Shown in pieces: positions 29,778-39,900 of a stretch of 64,000 nt of DNA. The stretch lies in assembly GCF_039954625.1 (NCBI RefSeq), contig NZ_CP157199.1, positions 186,001-250,000 of the forward strand, written 5' to 3'. Position 1 is the stretch's first letter. Each line of letters begins with the position of its first letter. This DNA is from Pontimicrobium sp. SW4. Lineage in GTDB: Bacteria > Bacteroidota > Bacteroidia > Flavobacteriales > Flavobacteriaceae. The notes below the pieces were generated by a model that was given only the letters and a program-made list of their open reading frames with translations, made no database searches and was not told the origin of the DNA. The position numbers and the translations under genes are program-made.

Positions 29778-31169
29778 CTATTTCATTTTCAACTCAGTAA
29801 AATATTTATAGAATAAAGGAATGGTTTCTATGCCTTTGTAGTAGTTAAATAATCCAAAATGTTCATTTGGAGAGTGAATTGCATCACTGTCTAAGCCAAA
29901 GCCCATTAATATGGTTTTACTTTTTAGCTCTTTTTCAAACAAGGCAACAATTGGAATGCTTCCACCACTTCGTTGTGGAATTGGTGTTTTTCCAAAAGTG
30001 TCTTCATAGGCTTTCGAAGCTGCTTTATAACCAATACTATCTATTGGTGTTACATACGCTTGCCCACCATGATGAGGTGTTACTTCTACCGTAACTCCTT
30101 TTGGTGCAATGTTTTCAAAATGTGTTTTAAACAAATCAGTAATTTCTAGCCAATCTTGGTCAGGCACCAAACGCATTGAAATTTTTGCATAGGCTTTACT
30201 TGCTATCACTGTTTTTGCGCCTTCACCTGTGTAACCTCCCCAAATTCCGTTCACGTCAAGTGTAGGTCGAATGGAATTACGTTCGTTTGTAGTGTAATCT
30301 TTTTCTCCATAAACTGCGTCAATATCCAATGCTTTTTTGTAAGCGTCTAGTGAAAATGGTGCTTTTGCCATTTCAGCCCGTTCTCCAGCAGAGAGTTCTT
30401 CAACCTTATCATAAAACCCAGGGATAGTAATATGGTTATTCTCATCATGAAGCGATGCAATCATTTTGGTTAATATATTAATTGGGTTGGCGACAGCGCC
30501 TCCATATAATCCTGAATGTAAATCGCGATTTGGACCAGTAACTTCAACTTCAACATAACTTAGACCTCTAAGTCCAGTAGTTATTGAAGGTACATCTTTG
30601 GCAATCATTCCAGTATCCGAAATCAATATTACATCGTTGGCTAATTTGTCATGATTATTTTTCACAAACCCAGCTAAACTTGTACTACCAACTTCCTCTT
30701 CACCTTCAATCATGAATTTTACATTACATGGTAATTGATTTGTTGAAATTAAGAACTCTATAGCTTTAACGTGCATGTAAAACTGTCCCTTGTCATCACA
30801 TGATCCTCTTGCAAAAATTGCTCCTTCAGGATGTAAGTCTGTTTTTTTGATAATAGGTTCAAATGGTGGGGAATCCCAAAGATTTAAAGGATCTGGGGGT
30901 TGTACATCATAATGACCATATACTAAAACAGTTGGTAGGTTTGTATCTATAATTTTATCGGCATATATTATAGGATAGCCTTCAGTTTTACAAATTTCAA
31001 CATTATCACAGCCAGCTTTTTTTAGACTTTCTGAAACGAATTCTGCTGTTAGTAGAACATCCTTTTTGTATGCTGAATCTGCACTAATAGATGGAATCTT
31101 CAACAGTTCGATTAGTTCATTTAAAAAGCGATCTTTATGATTGCTGATGTATGGTTTTATACCTTGCAT
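29778..31169 (-). CDS. M20 family dipeptidase
   Basis: A 463-residue cytosolic zinc dipeptidase. The first zinc motif is GHYDVQPPDPLNLWDSPPFEP, followed by RGSCDDKGQ, the acidic pair in EGEEEVGS, and RSGGSIP late in the protein. It fits the carnosinase-like (CNDP) branch. It probably finishes breakdown of imported dipeptides, possibly those released by the S9 peptidase next to it. It diverges from tRNA-Leu. Confidence 0.92.
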   Translation of the reverse strand: MQGIKPYISNHKDRFLNELIELLKIPSISADSAYKKDVLLTAEFVSESLKKAGCDNVEICKTEGYPIIYADKIIDTNLPTVLVYGHYDVQPPDPLNLWDSPPFEPIIKKTDLHPEGAIFARGSCDDKGQFYMHVKAIEFLISTNQLPCNVKFMIEGEEEVGSTSLAGFVKNNHDKLANDVILISDTGMIAKDVPSITTGLRGLSYVEVEVTGPNRDLHSGLYGGAVANPINILTKMIASLHDENNHITIPGFYDKVEELSAGERAEMAKAPFSLDAYKKALDIDAVYGEKDYTTNERNSIRPTLDVNGIWGGYTGEGAKTVIASKAYAKISMRLVPDQDWLEITDLFKTHFENIAPKGVTVEVTPHHGGQAYVTPIDSIGYKAASKAYEDTFGKTPIPQRSGGSIPIVALFEKELKSKTILMGFGLDSDAIHSPNEHFGLFNYYKGIETIPLFYKYFTELKMK

Positions 31170-31230
31170 TGAGAATAAGTTTTAATGAACCTTAAAAGTA
31201 CAAAAAGAGATATTATTTTTTGTAGATAGA

Positions 31231-31260
31231 TTTGAATATTCAAAGGAATGTTTATATTTG
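31231..31260 (+). promoter_or_regulatory. Promoter of tRNA-Leu
   Basis: TTTG at 31231-31234, an 18-base spacer, then TATATTTG at 31253-31260: a complete Bacteroidota housekeeping promoter. The tRNA begins 10 bases downstream. Confidence 0.85.
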
Positions 31261-31270
31261 CAGTCCTTTT

Positions 31271-31352
31271 GCGGGCGTGGTGGAATTGGTAGACACGCTA
31301 GACTTAGGATCTAGTGCCGCGAGGTGTGAGAGTTCGAGTCTCTCCGCCCGCA
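31271..31352 (+). tRNA. tRNA-Leu (UAG anticodon)
   Basis: A type II tRNA of 82 bases. Acceptor arms GCGGGCG and CGCCCGC pair fully with discriminator A. The anticodon arm is CTAGA-CTTAGGA-TCTAG with TAG at 31305-31307. A variable arm and the GTTCGAGTC T loop follow. CCA is not encoded. Confidence 0.97.
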
Positions 31353-31362
31353 CAAAGTTAGA

Positions 31363-31393
31363 AAGCTTCTCATAATTTGAGAGGCTTTTTTTT
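31363..31393 (+). terminator. Terminator of tRNA-Leu
   Basis: A 10-base stem (AAGCTTCTCA with TGAGAGGCTT, one G-U pair) and a 5-base loop, followed by a run of T. It is 11 bases past the tRNA end. Confidence 0.85.
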
Positions 31394-31531
31394 GATTTAA
31401 TGTTTTATAAATAATTTTTAGTTAAAGCTCACACAAACTATTTGCAAGTATTTGTTTAAAGTTTAACATTTAAAAGTGAAACAATTGTATTGTTAGATAG
31501 TCTAGTTTATAACGACTAAATCAATAATTTG

Positions 31532-31539
31532 TAAATTTG
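31532..31539 (+). promoter_or_regulatory. -7 box upstream of the GAF-domain gene
   Basis: TAAATTTG matches TAnnTTTG and lies 21 bases before the ATG at 31561. It overlaps the TTG at 31537 that would otherwise extend the frame, which supports the downstream ATG as the start. Confidence 0.5.
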
Positions 31540-31560
31540 TTATATAATCAATTACGTATC

Positions 31561-33933
31561 ATGGATATTAATGAAAATATTGAGTCGCCTTTTGAGCTTA
31601 AAGTAAGTTTCAATAAGTTACTTAATCATTACGAAACTTTAGCGAATAATGAAGATGAATTCATTGCTGTAAAAGCAAAGCGAGTTTTAAAAACAGCTGA
31701 AGCATATCCAGAACTGCGTGATGGTTTTTGTGATTATAATGTCTTGAAAGAAAGAGAAAAAGAAATAAGTGTAATTCTTCAAGATTCATTTAGTCCAGTA
31801 TTAACAAACAATGAAATAAAGACTGCTTCTGTACCTTTTCATAATTTGATTTTTAACTCTTCGGAACGTTTTAAAAACATCATAAAAACCGCAGGCGATG
31901 ATTTTGAATTAAAGATTAAAAATATGCCAGAAGACGATAAGTACATTATTGCTTGTACTATTGTTTTAGCATTTTGTTATGGATATAACATAAATTTTAA
32001 ACGACCATTTTATTACGAAATTCCAGACGTTAATGGTATTATGAGGTATTACAAGATATTGTATAATGCTGATTTTACTGAAATAACACCAAAAAAGAAT
32101 ACGCCTAAAATCACTCAAGAGGATTACGAATTATTACTTGATAATTTTGAGAATATTAATTTATGGAAAGAAAAATTCCCGCCAAACAGCTACACATTTA
32201 AGGGGTTTGTGATTTCTAATATTTTTGATGTTACAGACGATCAATCTATTTCAAATATTAAATCGTCCTTAATTGGAGAAGATAAGCGACAAGATGAAGG
32301 GTTTATGGAAAGTTTTTATGAAATTTTCCAATCGCTTCTCGGTTTAAAAGATATTAAAGTTGGTTTTTCTATTTATAATTCTGAGGAAGATATTTTTGAA
32401 CGTGTTTATGGAGTAGGAATGAATAGTTTTTTGCTAGATGATCTTGAAACATCTAAATGCGCTGATGCCTTATGTAGTTGGTCATACAAAAGATTGTTGC
32501 AAGAGAAAAAATATTTTTCAGTATCAGACGTAGATCGTTTGTATGAAAAATCCAAAGGGAAGGCACCTCACATAAAGGCATTATATAATCAAGGTTTAAA
32601 AAGCGCTATTTTTGCGCCTATTGCAAATGATGATGGGCTAATGGGAATACTTGAAATTGTGTCAAAAGAACCATTGGTTCTAAACAGTATTAATGCTAAT
32701 AAGTTGGAAGATGTAATGCCTTTTATTGTTTCGGCTGTGGAGCGTTCTAAAAATGATGAAGAGAATCTAATAGAAGCCATAATTCAAAAAGAATGTACAT
32801 CAATTCACCCTAGTGTGCATTGGAGATTTGTTACTGAGGCTAAGAATTTTATTAAAGATCAGTTTAATGGAAAGGAACCAACATTTAATAAAATTGCATT
32901 TGATAACATTTATCCACTATATGGACAAATAGATATAAAAGGTTCTTCTGAAGCAAGAAATTGGGCGACCCAACAGGATTTAAGAATACAATTGAAGTCT
33001 GTTAATTCAATACTTGAAAGGGCTTATAAAATTGAAGAATTGCCAATATACGAGCAGTATATGTATCAAATAAAAGATTATTTGGTTGGTTTAGAAAATA
33101 ATTTTCAAGTTGATAGTGAACAGCAAATATCTTCTTTCTTTAAAGGTGATATCCACGATGTTCTTCAGCACTTATACAATGCAAATATTTTAAAATCTGA
33201 AATTGATAATTATTATAATAGCATTGATGAAAAAGTTGATGTTTTATACAAGCATAGAAAAGAATATGATGATACGATTACTCATATTAACAAAGAAATG
33301 GCTTCTCTTCTAGATAAAAAGCAAGTGGAGGCGCAGGCAATGTATCCTCATTATTTTGAGCGCTTTAAAACTGATGGTGTTGAGCATAATATGTATATAG
33401 GAGAGTCCATAACTAAAGATGATAGTTTTAATCCTATTTACTTATACAATTTAAGACTTTGGCAATTACAAGTGATGTGCGAAATGGAAAATTCATATTA
33501 TCAAATGAAATCTGAATTTCCTATGTCATTAGATGTAGCCTCTATGATTTTAGTGTTTAACCAGCCATTATCTATTAGTTTTAGAATGGATGAAAAGCAA
33601 TTTGATGTTGATGGTACATACAATGCACGTTATGAAATTGTAAAAAAGCGTGTAGATAAAGCATACATAAAAGGCACAAAAAAACGTGTTACCCAAAAAG
33701 GAAAGATTAGTATTGTTTATTCTCAAAAGCAAGATGAAGTAGAATATTTACGATATATCAAATTTTTACAATCAAAAAAGTATTTAGATACTGATGTAGA
33801 AATAGTTGAGTTACAGGATTTGCAAGCAGTAACTGGATTAAAGGCAATTAGAGTAAGTGTTTTATATCATAAAAGTGAAGATGATAAAGCGTTTTATACT
33901 TACGATGATTTAATGAAGGAAATTAAAGCCTGA
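31561..33933 (+). CDS. GAF-domain protein of unknown function
   Basis: About 790 residues. The start at 31561 is preferred because a promoter box overlaps the upstream alternative. The middle part (about residues 245-405) is a GAF-like domain with FSIYNSEEDIFERVYGVG and SAIFAPIANDDGLMGILEI. The flanks are largely helical with no enzymatic motif that I recognise. There are no membrane segments, so it is cytoplasmic. It may sense a ligand or partner, but no output domain such as a cyclase or kinase is visible. It appears to be a single gene. Confidence 0.72.
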   Translation: MDINENIESPFELKVSFNKLLNHYETLANNEDEFIAVKAKRVLKTAEAYPELRDGFCDYNVLKEREKEISVILQDSFSPVLTNNEIKTASVPFHNLIFNSSERFKNIIKTAGDDFELKIKNMPEDDKYIIACTIVLAFCYGYNINFKRPFYYEIPDVNGIMRYYKILYNADFTEITPKKNTPKITQEDYELLLDNFENINLWKEKFPPNSYTFKGFVISNIFDVTDDQSISNIKSSLIGEDKRQDEGFMESFYEIFQSLLGLKDIKVGFSIYNSEEDIFERVYGVGMNSFLLDDLETSKCADALCSWSYKRLLQEKKYFSVSDVDRLYEKSKGKAPHIKALYNQGLKSAIFAPIANDDGLMGILEIVSKEPLVLNSINANKLEDVMPFIVSAVERSKNDEENLIEAIIQKECTSIHPSVHWRFVTEAKNFIKDQFNGKEPTFNKIAFDNIYPLYGQIDIKGSSEARNWATQQDLRIQLKSVNSILERAYKIEELPIYEQYMYQIKDYLVGLENNFQVDSEQQISSFFKGDIHDVLQHLYNANILKSEIDNYYNSIDEKVDVLYKHRKEYDDTITHINKEMASLLDKKQVEAQAMYPHYFERFKTDGVEHNMYIGESITKDDSFNPIYLYNLRLWQLQVMCEMENSYYQMKSEFPMSLDVASMILVFNQPLSISFRMDEKQFDVDGTYNARYEIVKKRVDKAYIKGTKKRVTQKGKISIVYSQKQDEVEYLRYIKFLQSKKYLDTDVEIVELQDLQAVTGLKAIRVSVLYHKSEDDKAFYTYDDLMKEIKA

Positions 33934-33950
33934 TTTTATTTTAAATAATT

Positions 33951-35150
33951 TCACATTACTGGTTGAGCTTTAAAGGCGATTGCAAAGGCAAAAACACTTA
34001 CAACAATTCCAACCATAAATACAGCATAGGTTAAACGTAATATTTTGTATTTTCTGTCTAAAACCTTTCCTAAAAAATAAAGATCTTTTTTCATGGATGA
34101 ATACAAATAATCTCTGTCTTGCATCATTTCCCCCATTGCCCATTCAAAATCATCTAAACTCATTTTATGAAAGTTACCAAAAAATAATAGGTTTACTTTT
34201 TTGTTAGCAACATCGTCCTTTGTGAACTTACCACTTGTAACATTTGGTCTAGTGGCTAGAATGGATAATATTATAGAGATTACAGTAAAAATCACAAAAA
34301 TAACTGTAGGCCAAATTAAGTAATCATTAGAAGGGTTGTCAAGTTTAGAAACCAAATTTGAAAGTACCAAAGAGACTATTATAGCATTTACAGATAGCAA
34401 AATATTGGCTTTAGTATCTGCAATATTACTTAAATGCATATGATTTTTTAAAGTAACTCGAAACATGGTTTCAATACCACGTTCTGGTAATTCTATTTTG
34501 TTTTTTTTAAACTTTAATTCGTCTTTTTTGTGTTTTAATTTAGATTCTTCGTTTATTAACTTTTTTTGCATTTTTAGTAACTGCGATAAATTTTTACCCT
34601 TTCCTTTATCCCAAATTGAAGAAGCTACGTTTGAATAAAAACGATGTTGTGTAGTTAAAAAGTTTATGCTTTCCTCTAACCATTTAGCTTCAGTTATTGT
34701 TTTATTACATGTTAATTCCCATTCTTTTCTTAGTAATTCAGCAACTTCAAGGTAGTTTTTACTGCCAATATGAGCACAGTCGGCATCACGAATAATTTTT
34801 TCAAGTTTATTTTTTGGCTCATAATCAAGATTTGTTGCTAAAATTAGATTACAAACAGCTTCAATATCATTATTTGAGCAACCTTGTTCAGTTAAAAAAG
34901 CCGTTGCAATTTTGGCACTTTCATCTTCATGATTCTCAATTTTCACTGTAAAACCTGTATCATGTAACCAAACACTTAATATAAGGTGCGTCTTCTCTAA
35001 CTCACTAATTTGAGCAAGTTCTGCAAGTTCTTTGGCTTTTTCAACAACACGTTGTGTATGTGCCAAATTATGATAGACAAACTTGTTATCCAGTTTATTG
35101 TTTAATAAGTGGACTACAAATTTTTCAGTTTCATAAATAAGATTATCCAT
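33951..35150 (-). CDS. HD-domain protein with C-terminal Pycsar-effector-like (DUF5706) membrane domain
   Basis: A 399-residue fusion. Residues 20-170 are an HD phosphohydrolase domain with metal ligands His27, His31 and the doublet His63-Asp64 (LHDTG), plus Asp in IRDADCAH. A charged coiled-coil (about 180-225) links this to a membrane domain with helices near 252-272, 284-305 and 373-393. The second part, with ANILLSVNAIIVS and ILATRPNVTSGKF, matches the DUF5706 family that includes the PycTM effector of cyclic-pyrimidine defence. No cyclase gene adjoins it. It may hydrolyse or sense a cyclic nucleotide at the inner membrane. It is convergent with the GAF gene. Confidence 0.82.
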   Translation of the reverse strand: MDNLIYETEKFVVHLLNNKLDNKFVYHNLAHTQRVVEKAKELAELAQISELEKTHLILSVWLHDTGFTVKIENHEDESAKIATAFLTEQGCSNNDIEAVCNLILATNLDYEPKNKLEKIIRDADCAHIGSKNYLEVAELLRKEWELTCNKTITEAKWLEESINFLTTQHRFYSNVASSIWDKGKGKNLSQLLKMQKKLINEESKLKHKKDELKFKKNKIELPERGIETMFRVTLKNHMHLSNIADTKANILLSVNAIIVSLVLSNLVSKLDNPSNDYLIWPTVIFVIFTVISIILSILATRPNVTSGKFTKDDVANKKVNLLFFGNFHKMSLDDFEWAMGEMMQDRDYLYSSMKKDLYFLGKVLDRKYKILRLTYAVFMVGIVVSVFAFAIAFKAQPVM

Positions 35151-35235
35151 ATAAAAAAGATGATTTTTAGTAAAAATACTAAACTTTATTCAACAAGAAT
35201 GTTTGTCGTAAACTTTACAGTTACTTTCAGTTAAA

Positions 35236-35243
35236 TACATTTG
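35236..35243 (+). promoter_or_regulatory. Possible -7 box for the msrB operon
   Basis: TACATTTG matches TAnnTTTG in the 275-base gap between the divergent HD-PycTM and msrB genes. There is no well-spaced -33 TTTG, and it lies about 180 bases from the preferred msrB start. I see nothing else clear in this gap. Confidence 0.35.
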
Positions 35244-35425
35244 TAATGATTAAAACTATATTTCGACTATATTTATCTTGAAAAGTATGATTATTAATTA
35301 GAATAGAAACCGAATTGCTTTAATAAAATAGAAGATTTACATAAAAGTATTTTATTAAACAACAGAGGTTGTTTCTGACCTATTTAATGAAATTATTAAC
35401 TAACAGAAAGAAAGGAACCAACAGT

Positions 35426-35887
35426 ATGCTTACTTGGAAAGATATAATTAGTTACTCTGTTAACGGAAACCCAACTCCAGATAGACGAGTTGAAAAAACA
35501 GAGGAAGAATGGCGAAATCAGTTAACTCCAGAGCAATTTATAATTACAAGACAAAAAGGAACTGAACGTCCACATAGTGGCGATCTTTGCAATATTTATG
35601 ATGAAGGTAAATACAACTGTATGTGTTGTAATACACCTTTATTTGACTCAACTATTAAATTTAGTTCTGGAACAGGCTGGCCAAGTTTTACACAACCAAT
35701 TAAAGAAAACGCTATTAAATATGCAAAGGATACGGCTTTTGGTATGGTTAGAGTTGAGGTTATGTGTAATACTTGTGATGCACATTTAGGTCATGTATTT
35801 CCAGATGGTCCTGAACCAAGTGGATTACGTTATTGCGTAAATTCTGAATCTATGAAATTAGATAAGGAGGTTATACATGGCAACTAA
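35426..35887 (+). CDS. msrB: Peptide-methionine (R)-S-oxide reductase
   Basis: A 153-residue MsrB. I take the ATG at 35426 (MLTWKDI), the usual MsrB beginning; in-frame upstream starts at 35387 and 35369 would add a tail without a signal peptide. The zinc site is formed by the CMCC pair and the CNTC motif, and the catalytic cysteine is in LRYCVNS. It repairs methionine-R-sulfoxide in proteins using thioredoxin. It overlaps msrA by 11 bases, so both stereoisomers are repaired by one operon. Confidence 0.94.
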   Translation: MLTWKDIISYSVNGNPTPDRRVEKTEEEWRNQLTPEQFIITRQKGTERPHSGDLCNIYDEGKYNCMCCNTPLFDSTIKFSSGTGWPSFTQPIKENAIKYAKDTAFGMVRVEVMCNTCDAHLGHVFPDGPEPSGLRYCVNSESMKLDKEVIHGN

Positions 35888-36416
35888 AAACATACAGCAA
35901 GCCACATTTGGTGGTGGCTGTTTTTGGTGTACAGAAGCAGTATTTCAAGAAGTAAAAGGAGTGGATAAAGTAGTATCTGGTTATTCTGGAGGGAGCGTTC
36001 CTGGAAAACCAACCTATCGTGAAATTTGTTCTGGTTTAACAGGACATGCAGAGGTAGTACAAGTAACTTATGACGCTAATACAATTTCTTATGAAGATAT
36101 ATTAATCATTTTCATGACTACTCACGATCCAACGACGTTGAATCGTCAAGGAGCTGATCGTGGCACACAATATCGCTCGGTAATTTATTATCATAATAAT
36201 GAGCAGAAAAGAATTGCTGAAGTTGTTATAAAAGAAGTTTCTATTTATTATAACGATCCAATTGTTACCGAAATATCTCCTTTGGATATTTTTTACGAAG
36301 CCGAAAAAGAACATCAAGATTACTATAAAGATAATCAAGTGCAAGGTTATTGTAGTTTTGTAATAACACCAAAACTAACAAAGCTTCGTAAGCTTCATGC
36401 TGACAAATTAAAATGA
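35877..36416 (+). CDS. msrA: Peptide-methionine (S)-S-oxide reductase
   Basis: A 179-residue MsrA with the active-site GGGCFWC motif (Cys15, Cys18) and the conserved GYSGG and HAEVVQV segments. It reduces methionine-S-sulfoxide. The start lies inside the end of msrB and is preceded by a strong Shine-Dalgarno sequence, AAGGAGG, about 6 bases before the ATG; this is rare in Bacteroidota and may secure reinitiation. The stop overlaps the next start as ATGA. Confidence 0.95.
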   Translation: MATKNIQQATFGGGCFWCTEAVFQEVKGVDKVVSGYSGGSVPGKPTYREICSGLTGHAEVVQVTYDANTISYEDILIIFMTTHDPTTLNRQGADRGTQYRSVIYYHNNEQKRIAEVVIKEVSIYYNDPIVTEISPLDIFYEAEKEHQDYYKDNQVQGYCSFVITPKLTKLRKLHADKLK

Positions 36417-36667
36417 CACCAAAAATTAAACTTTATGGCACCGAAAGGTGCCATAAAACTAAATACTATCAAGCTTTTTTAGAAAATAGAAAAGTAGAAT
36501 ATGTATTTTTAGATGTAGAAAAAAATGAAGACTTTGCTGAAGAGTTATGTAGTCTTTATGAAAATAGAAAATTAAATTTTCCAACAATTACCATTGGAAA
36601 AAAGAAGCATAGAAATCCAACAGATAAAGAATTAAATAAAAATTTAGAGAATGAACATAACAGCTAA
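36413..36667 (+). CDS. Small glutaredoxin-like protein with CxxT motif
   Basis: An 84-residue thioredoxin-fold protein. The redox position reads CHKT in GTERCHKTKYY, so the second cysteine is missing, and FPTITIG supplies the cis-proline. One cysteine limits it to monothiol chemistry, for example with glutathione-like thiols or as a partner of the Msr enzymes upstream, to which it is coupled by ATGA. It overlaps the next gene by 17 bases. Confidence 0.78.
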   Translation: MTPKIKLYGTERCHKTKYYQAFLENRKVEYVFLDVEKNEDFAEELCSLYENRKLNFPTITIGKKKHRNPTDKELNKNLENEHNS

Positions 36668-36919
36668 GATTAAGAGTTATTTTAAAGCGAAATCAGAGAA
36701 TAAAGAAACAGGAAAAGCACCAGAAGGTATTTGTCCAAATTGTTGGGGAAACAAGAATGGGATGGTGAATTTTATAGAAAAATAAAAGGAAAAAACACTG
36801 ACCAAAAGTCAGATATATATAATAATTTTATTAAAGAAGTGGTAGGGAAGTTAGATAAAATCACTCTACAAAAAGATACTTACTTTTGTGAGACCTGCAA
36901 TATGAAGTATGATAAATAA
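36651..36919 (+). pseudogene. Frameshifted small zinc-ribbon protein gene
   Basis: The frame from ATG at 36651 encodes an N-terminal part with CPNCWG and then runs out of frame to a stop at 36783-36785. The minus-one frame continues as GKQEWDGEFY and ends at 36919 with CETCNMKYDK. Together these would form a protein of about 89 residues with two CxxC pairs, a likely zinc ribbon. The frames meet at GGGAAAC (36746-36752). A one-base loss in the G run, an assembly error or programmed slippage would all explain it. It sits between the Msr operon and the large lipoprotein gene. Confidence 0.7.
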
Positions 36920-36926
36920 TTTAGTA

Positions 36927-39900
36927 ATGAAGAATACTTTTAAAGCCTTAGTTTTTATAGCTGTTTTTATTATGCTAAATGGTTGTGCTACATACAAGCT
37001 TCAGTATGAAGATGGTATTAGTGATCAGGTTTTTCCAGACGAAAAGCAAATTGAGCATTCATTTTATTTAATTGGAGACGGAGGGAATTCTCCAATAGGC
37101 ACAAAAACTAAAGCTTTAAAAGAATTTAAACTGCAACTTGATAAAGCAGCAAAGAATAATAGTACGGCATTATTTTTAGGAGATAATATTTATCCATCAG
37201 GAATGCCAAAAAGTAATCATGAACAAAGAAGTTTTGCTGAACACCAACTTAATGTACAAGCAGATGCAGCGAAAAATTTTCAAGGGAATGCCATTTTTAT
37301 TCCAGGAAATCATGATTGGTATAGTGATGGTTTAAAAGGATTAAAGCGTCAAGAAAATTACATAGAAGACATCCTTGGCAGAAACACTTTTCTTCCTAAA
37401 AATGGTTGTCCAATTGAAAAGATTGATGTTAGTGATAATGTGGTGTTAATTGTAATAGATTCAGAGTGGTATTTAACTAATTGGGATAAGCATCCTACAA
37501 TTAATGATGATTGTGAAATAAAAACAAGAGTGCTTTTTTTTGATGAATACGAAAGTCTAGTAAAAAAAGCAAGAGGAAAAACAACAATAGTTGCATTGCA
37601 TCATCCTTTATTCACAAATGGTTCTCATGGAGGACAATATTCCTTTAAAAGTCACATGTCGCCATTACCAGTTTTAGGGACATTAAAAAATCTTATTAGA
37701 AAAACTGGAGGTATAATAACAGTTGATGATCAAAACAAGAAATATAGAGAGTTTAAAAACCGTTTAATTACGCTTTCTCAAGAAAATGAAAAGGTAGTTT
37801 TTGTTTCTGGACATGATCATAATTTACAATACCTAGTTCAAGATAATCTTCCACAAATTATCAGCGGTTCAGGATCTAAAACGAATCCTGTGAGAAACTC
37901 AGGTTCTGGAAAATTTTCATTTGCGACACAAGGATATGCTCGATTAGATGTATTTAAAGATGGATCTTCTTATGTGCGATTCTTTGAAGCAAAAACTAAT
38001 AAAATTGTTTTCGAAACTCAAGTTTTAAAACCAAATAGCGTTGAAACTCAAATAGTATACCCTTTAGATTTACCAACTCAGAAAACAGTCTCTATTTATA
38101 CAAAAGAAGAAACAGCAAAAACAAAGGCCTTTAAAAAGTTATGGGGAGAGCGTTATAGGGAATATTTTAGTAAAGATGTAACAGTTCCAGCTATAAAGTT
38201 GGATACTTTGTTTGGAGGCTTAAAACCAATACGAAAAGGAGGTGGGCATCAATCTAAATCATTGCGTTTAGAAAATGCCGAAGGTAGAGAGTATGTGATG
38301 AGAGCTTTACGTAAAAATGCTTTGCAATATTTGCAAGCAGTAGCTTTTAAAAATCAGTATATAAAAGGTCAATTTGACGATACAGCTGCAGAGAATTTGT
38401 TGCTTGATGTTTTTACAGGTTCACATCCTTATGCACCTTTTACAATAGCAACATTATCTAAAGCTATTGGTGTTATGCATACAAACCCAAAATTGTATTA
38501 TGTGCCTAAGCAAGAGGCTTTGGGCGCTTATAATAACGAATTTGGAGATGAATTATATATGATTGAAGAACGAGCAGCCGATGGTCATGGAGAAAAGGAA
38601 AGTTTTGGATTTTCAAATGAACTTATAAGCACACATGATATGCTTCGAGAGTTAAGAGAAGATGAAGATAACCTTGTAGATGAAGCAGCTTATATTAGAG
38701 CGCGTTTATTCGATATGTTAATTGGCGATTGGGATAGACATGAAGATCAATGGCGTTGGGCAAAATTTAAGGAAAATAAAAAAACTATTTACAGACCAAT
38801 GCCAAGAGATCGAGATCAAGCATTTTCGATAATGGCAGATGGAACTTTGTTAGGTTTTGTAACCAAAATTGTTCCAACTTTAAGATTAATGCAATCTTAT
38901 GATGAAGAATTAAAAAGTCCAAAATGGTTCAATTTAGAGCCTTATTCTTTGGATGTTGCTTTAATAAATCAGTCTACTAGACAAGATTGGAATGTTCAAG
39001 TTAAACATATTGTTGAAAATCTTACTGATGAAGTAATAGATAGTGCCTTTAAACATTTTCCAAAAGAAGTTCATGATGAAACAGTTCAAGATATTAAGCG
39101 CAAATTAATTGGCAGAAGAGCCAATCTTCAAAAGATTTCAAACGAATATTACAATCAAGTAAACAAATATGCAATCATTAAAGGTACTGATAAAGATGAT
39201 TGGTTTGAAATAGAGCGTGATCAAAAATTAACTAAGGTTACAGTTTATAGAATTCAGCAAGGAGAAAAGGGAGAAGTATTTCATCAGCGTGATTATTCAC
39301 ATTTGGATACTAAAGAAATTTGGGTGTATGGTCTAGATGATGAAGATGTTTTTAAAGTGTCGGGTAAAGGTGAAAATTTGATTAAAATTAGAATTATTGG
39401 AGGACAGAATAAGGATACTTACAATATAGAAAATGGCAGCCAAATAAGGGTTTACGATTATAAGTCCAAGGTGAGCAAGTTTATAACCAATAAAGGAAGC
39501 AGAAAGTTAACAGATGATTACGAAACTAATGTTTACAATTATAAAAAACCAACCTATAATTCTAACCAATTTGTACCATCAATAGGTTCAAATCCAGATG
39601 ATGGTTTTAAAATAGGTTTTGTAAACACTTTTACAGTAAATGGATTTGAAAGAAATCCTTTTACATCTCAACACATAGTATCTGCTGCGTATTATTTCGC
39701 TACTAAAGGCTTTGATATTTCTTATTCAGGGGAGTTTGCAAATATAATAGGGAGTGCTAATTTAGTGGTAGACGCTAAATTTACTAGTCCAAATTATGCA
39801 ATAAATTTCTTTGGATATGGAAACAAAACAGTTAATCCTGAAGCTGATGAGAAAGATGGCTTAGATGTAGATTTAGATTATAACAGAGTTAAATTAAGAA

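Noticed and set aside
33951..35150. A complete Pycsar defence operon
   Set aside because: The effector-like domain is present but no cyclase gene lies within the window on either side.
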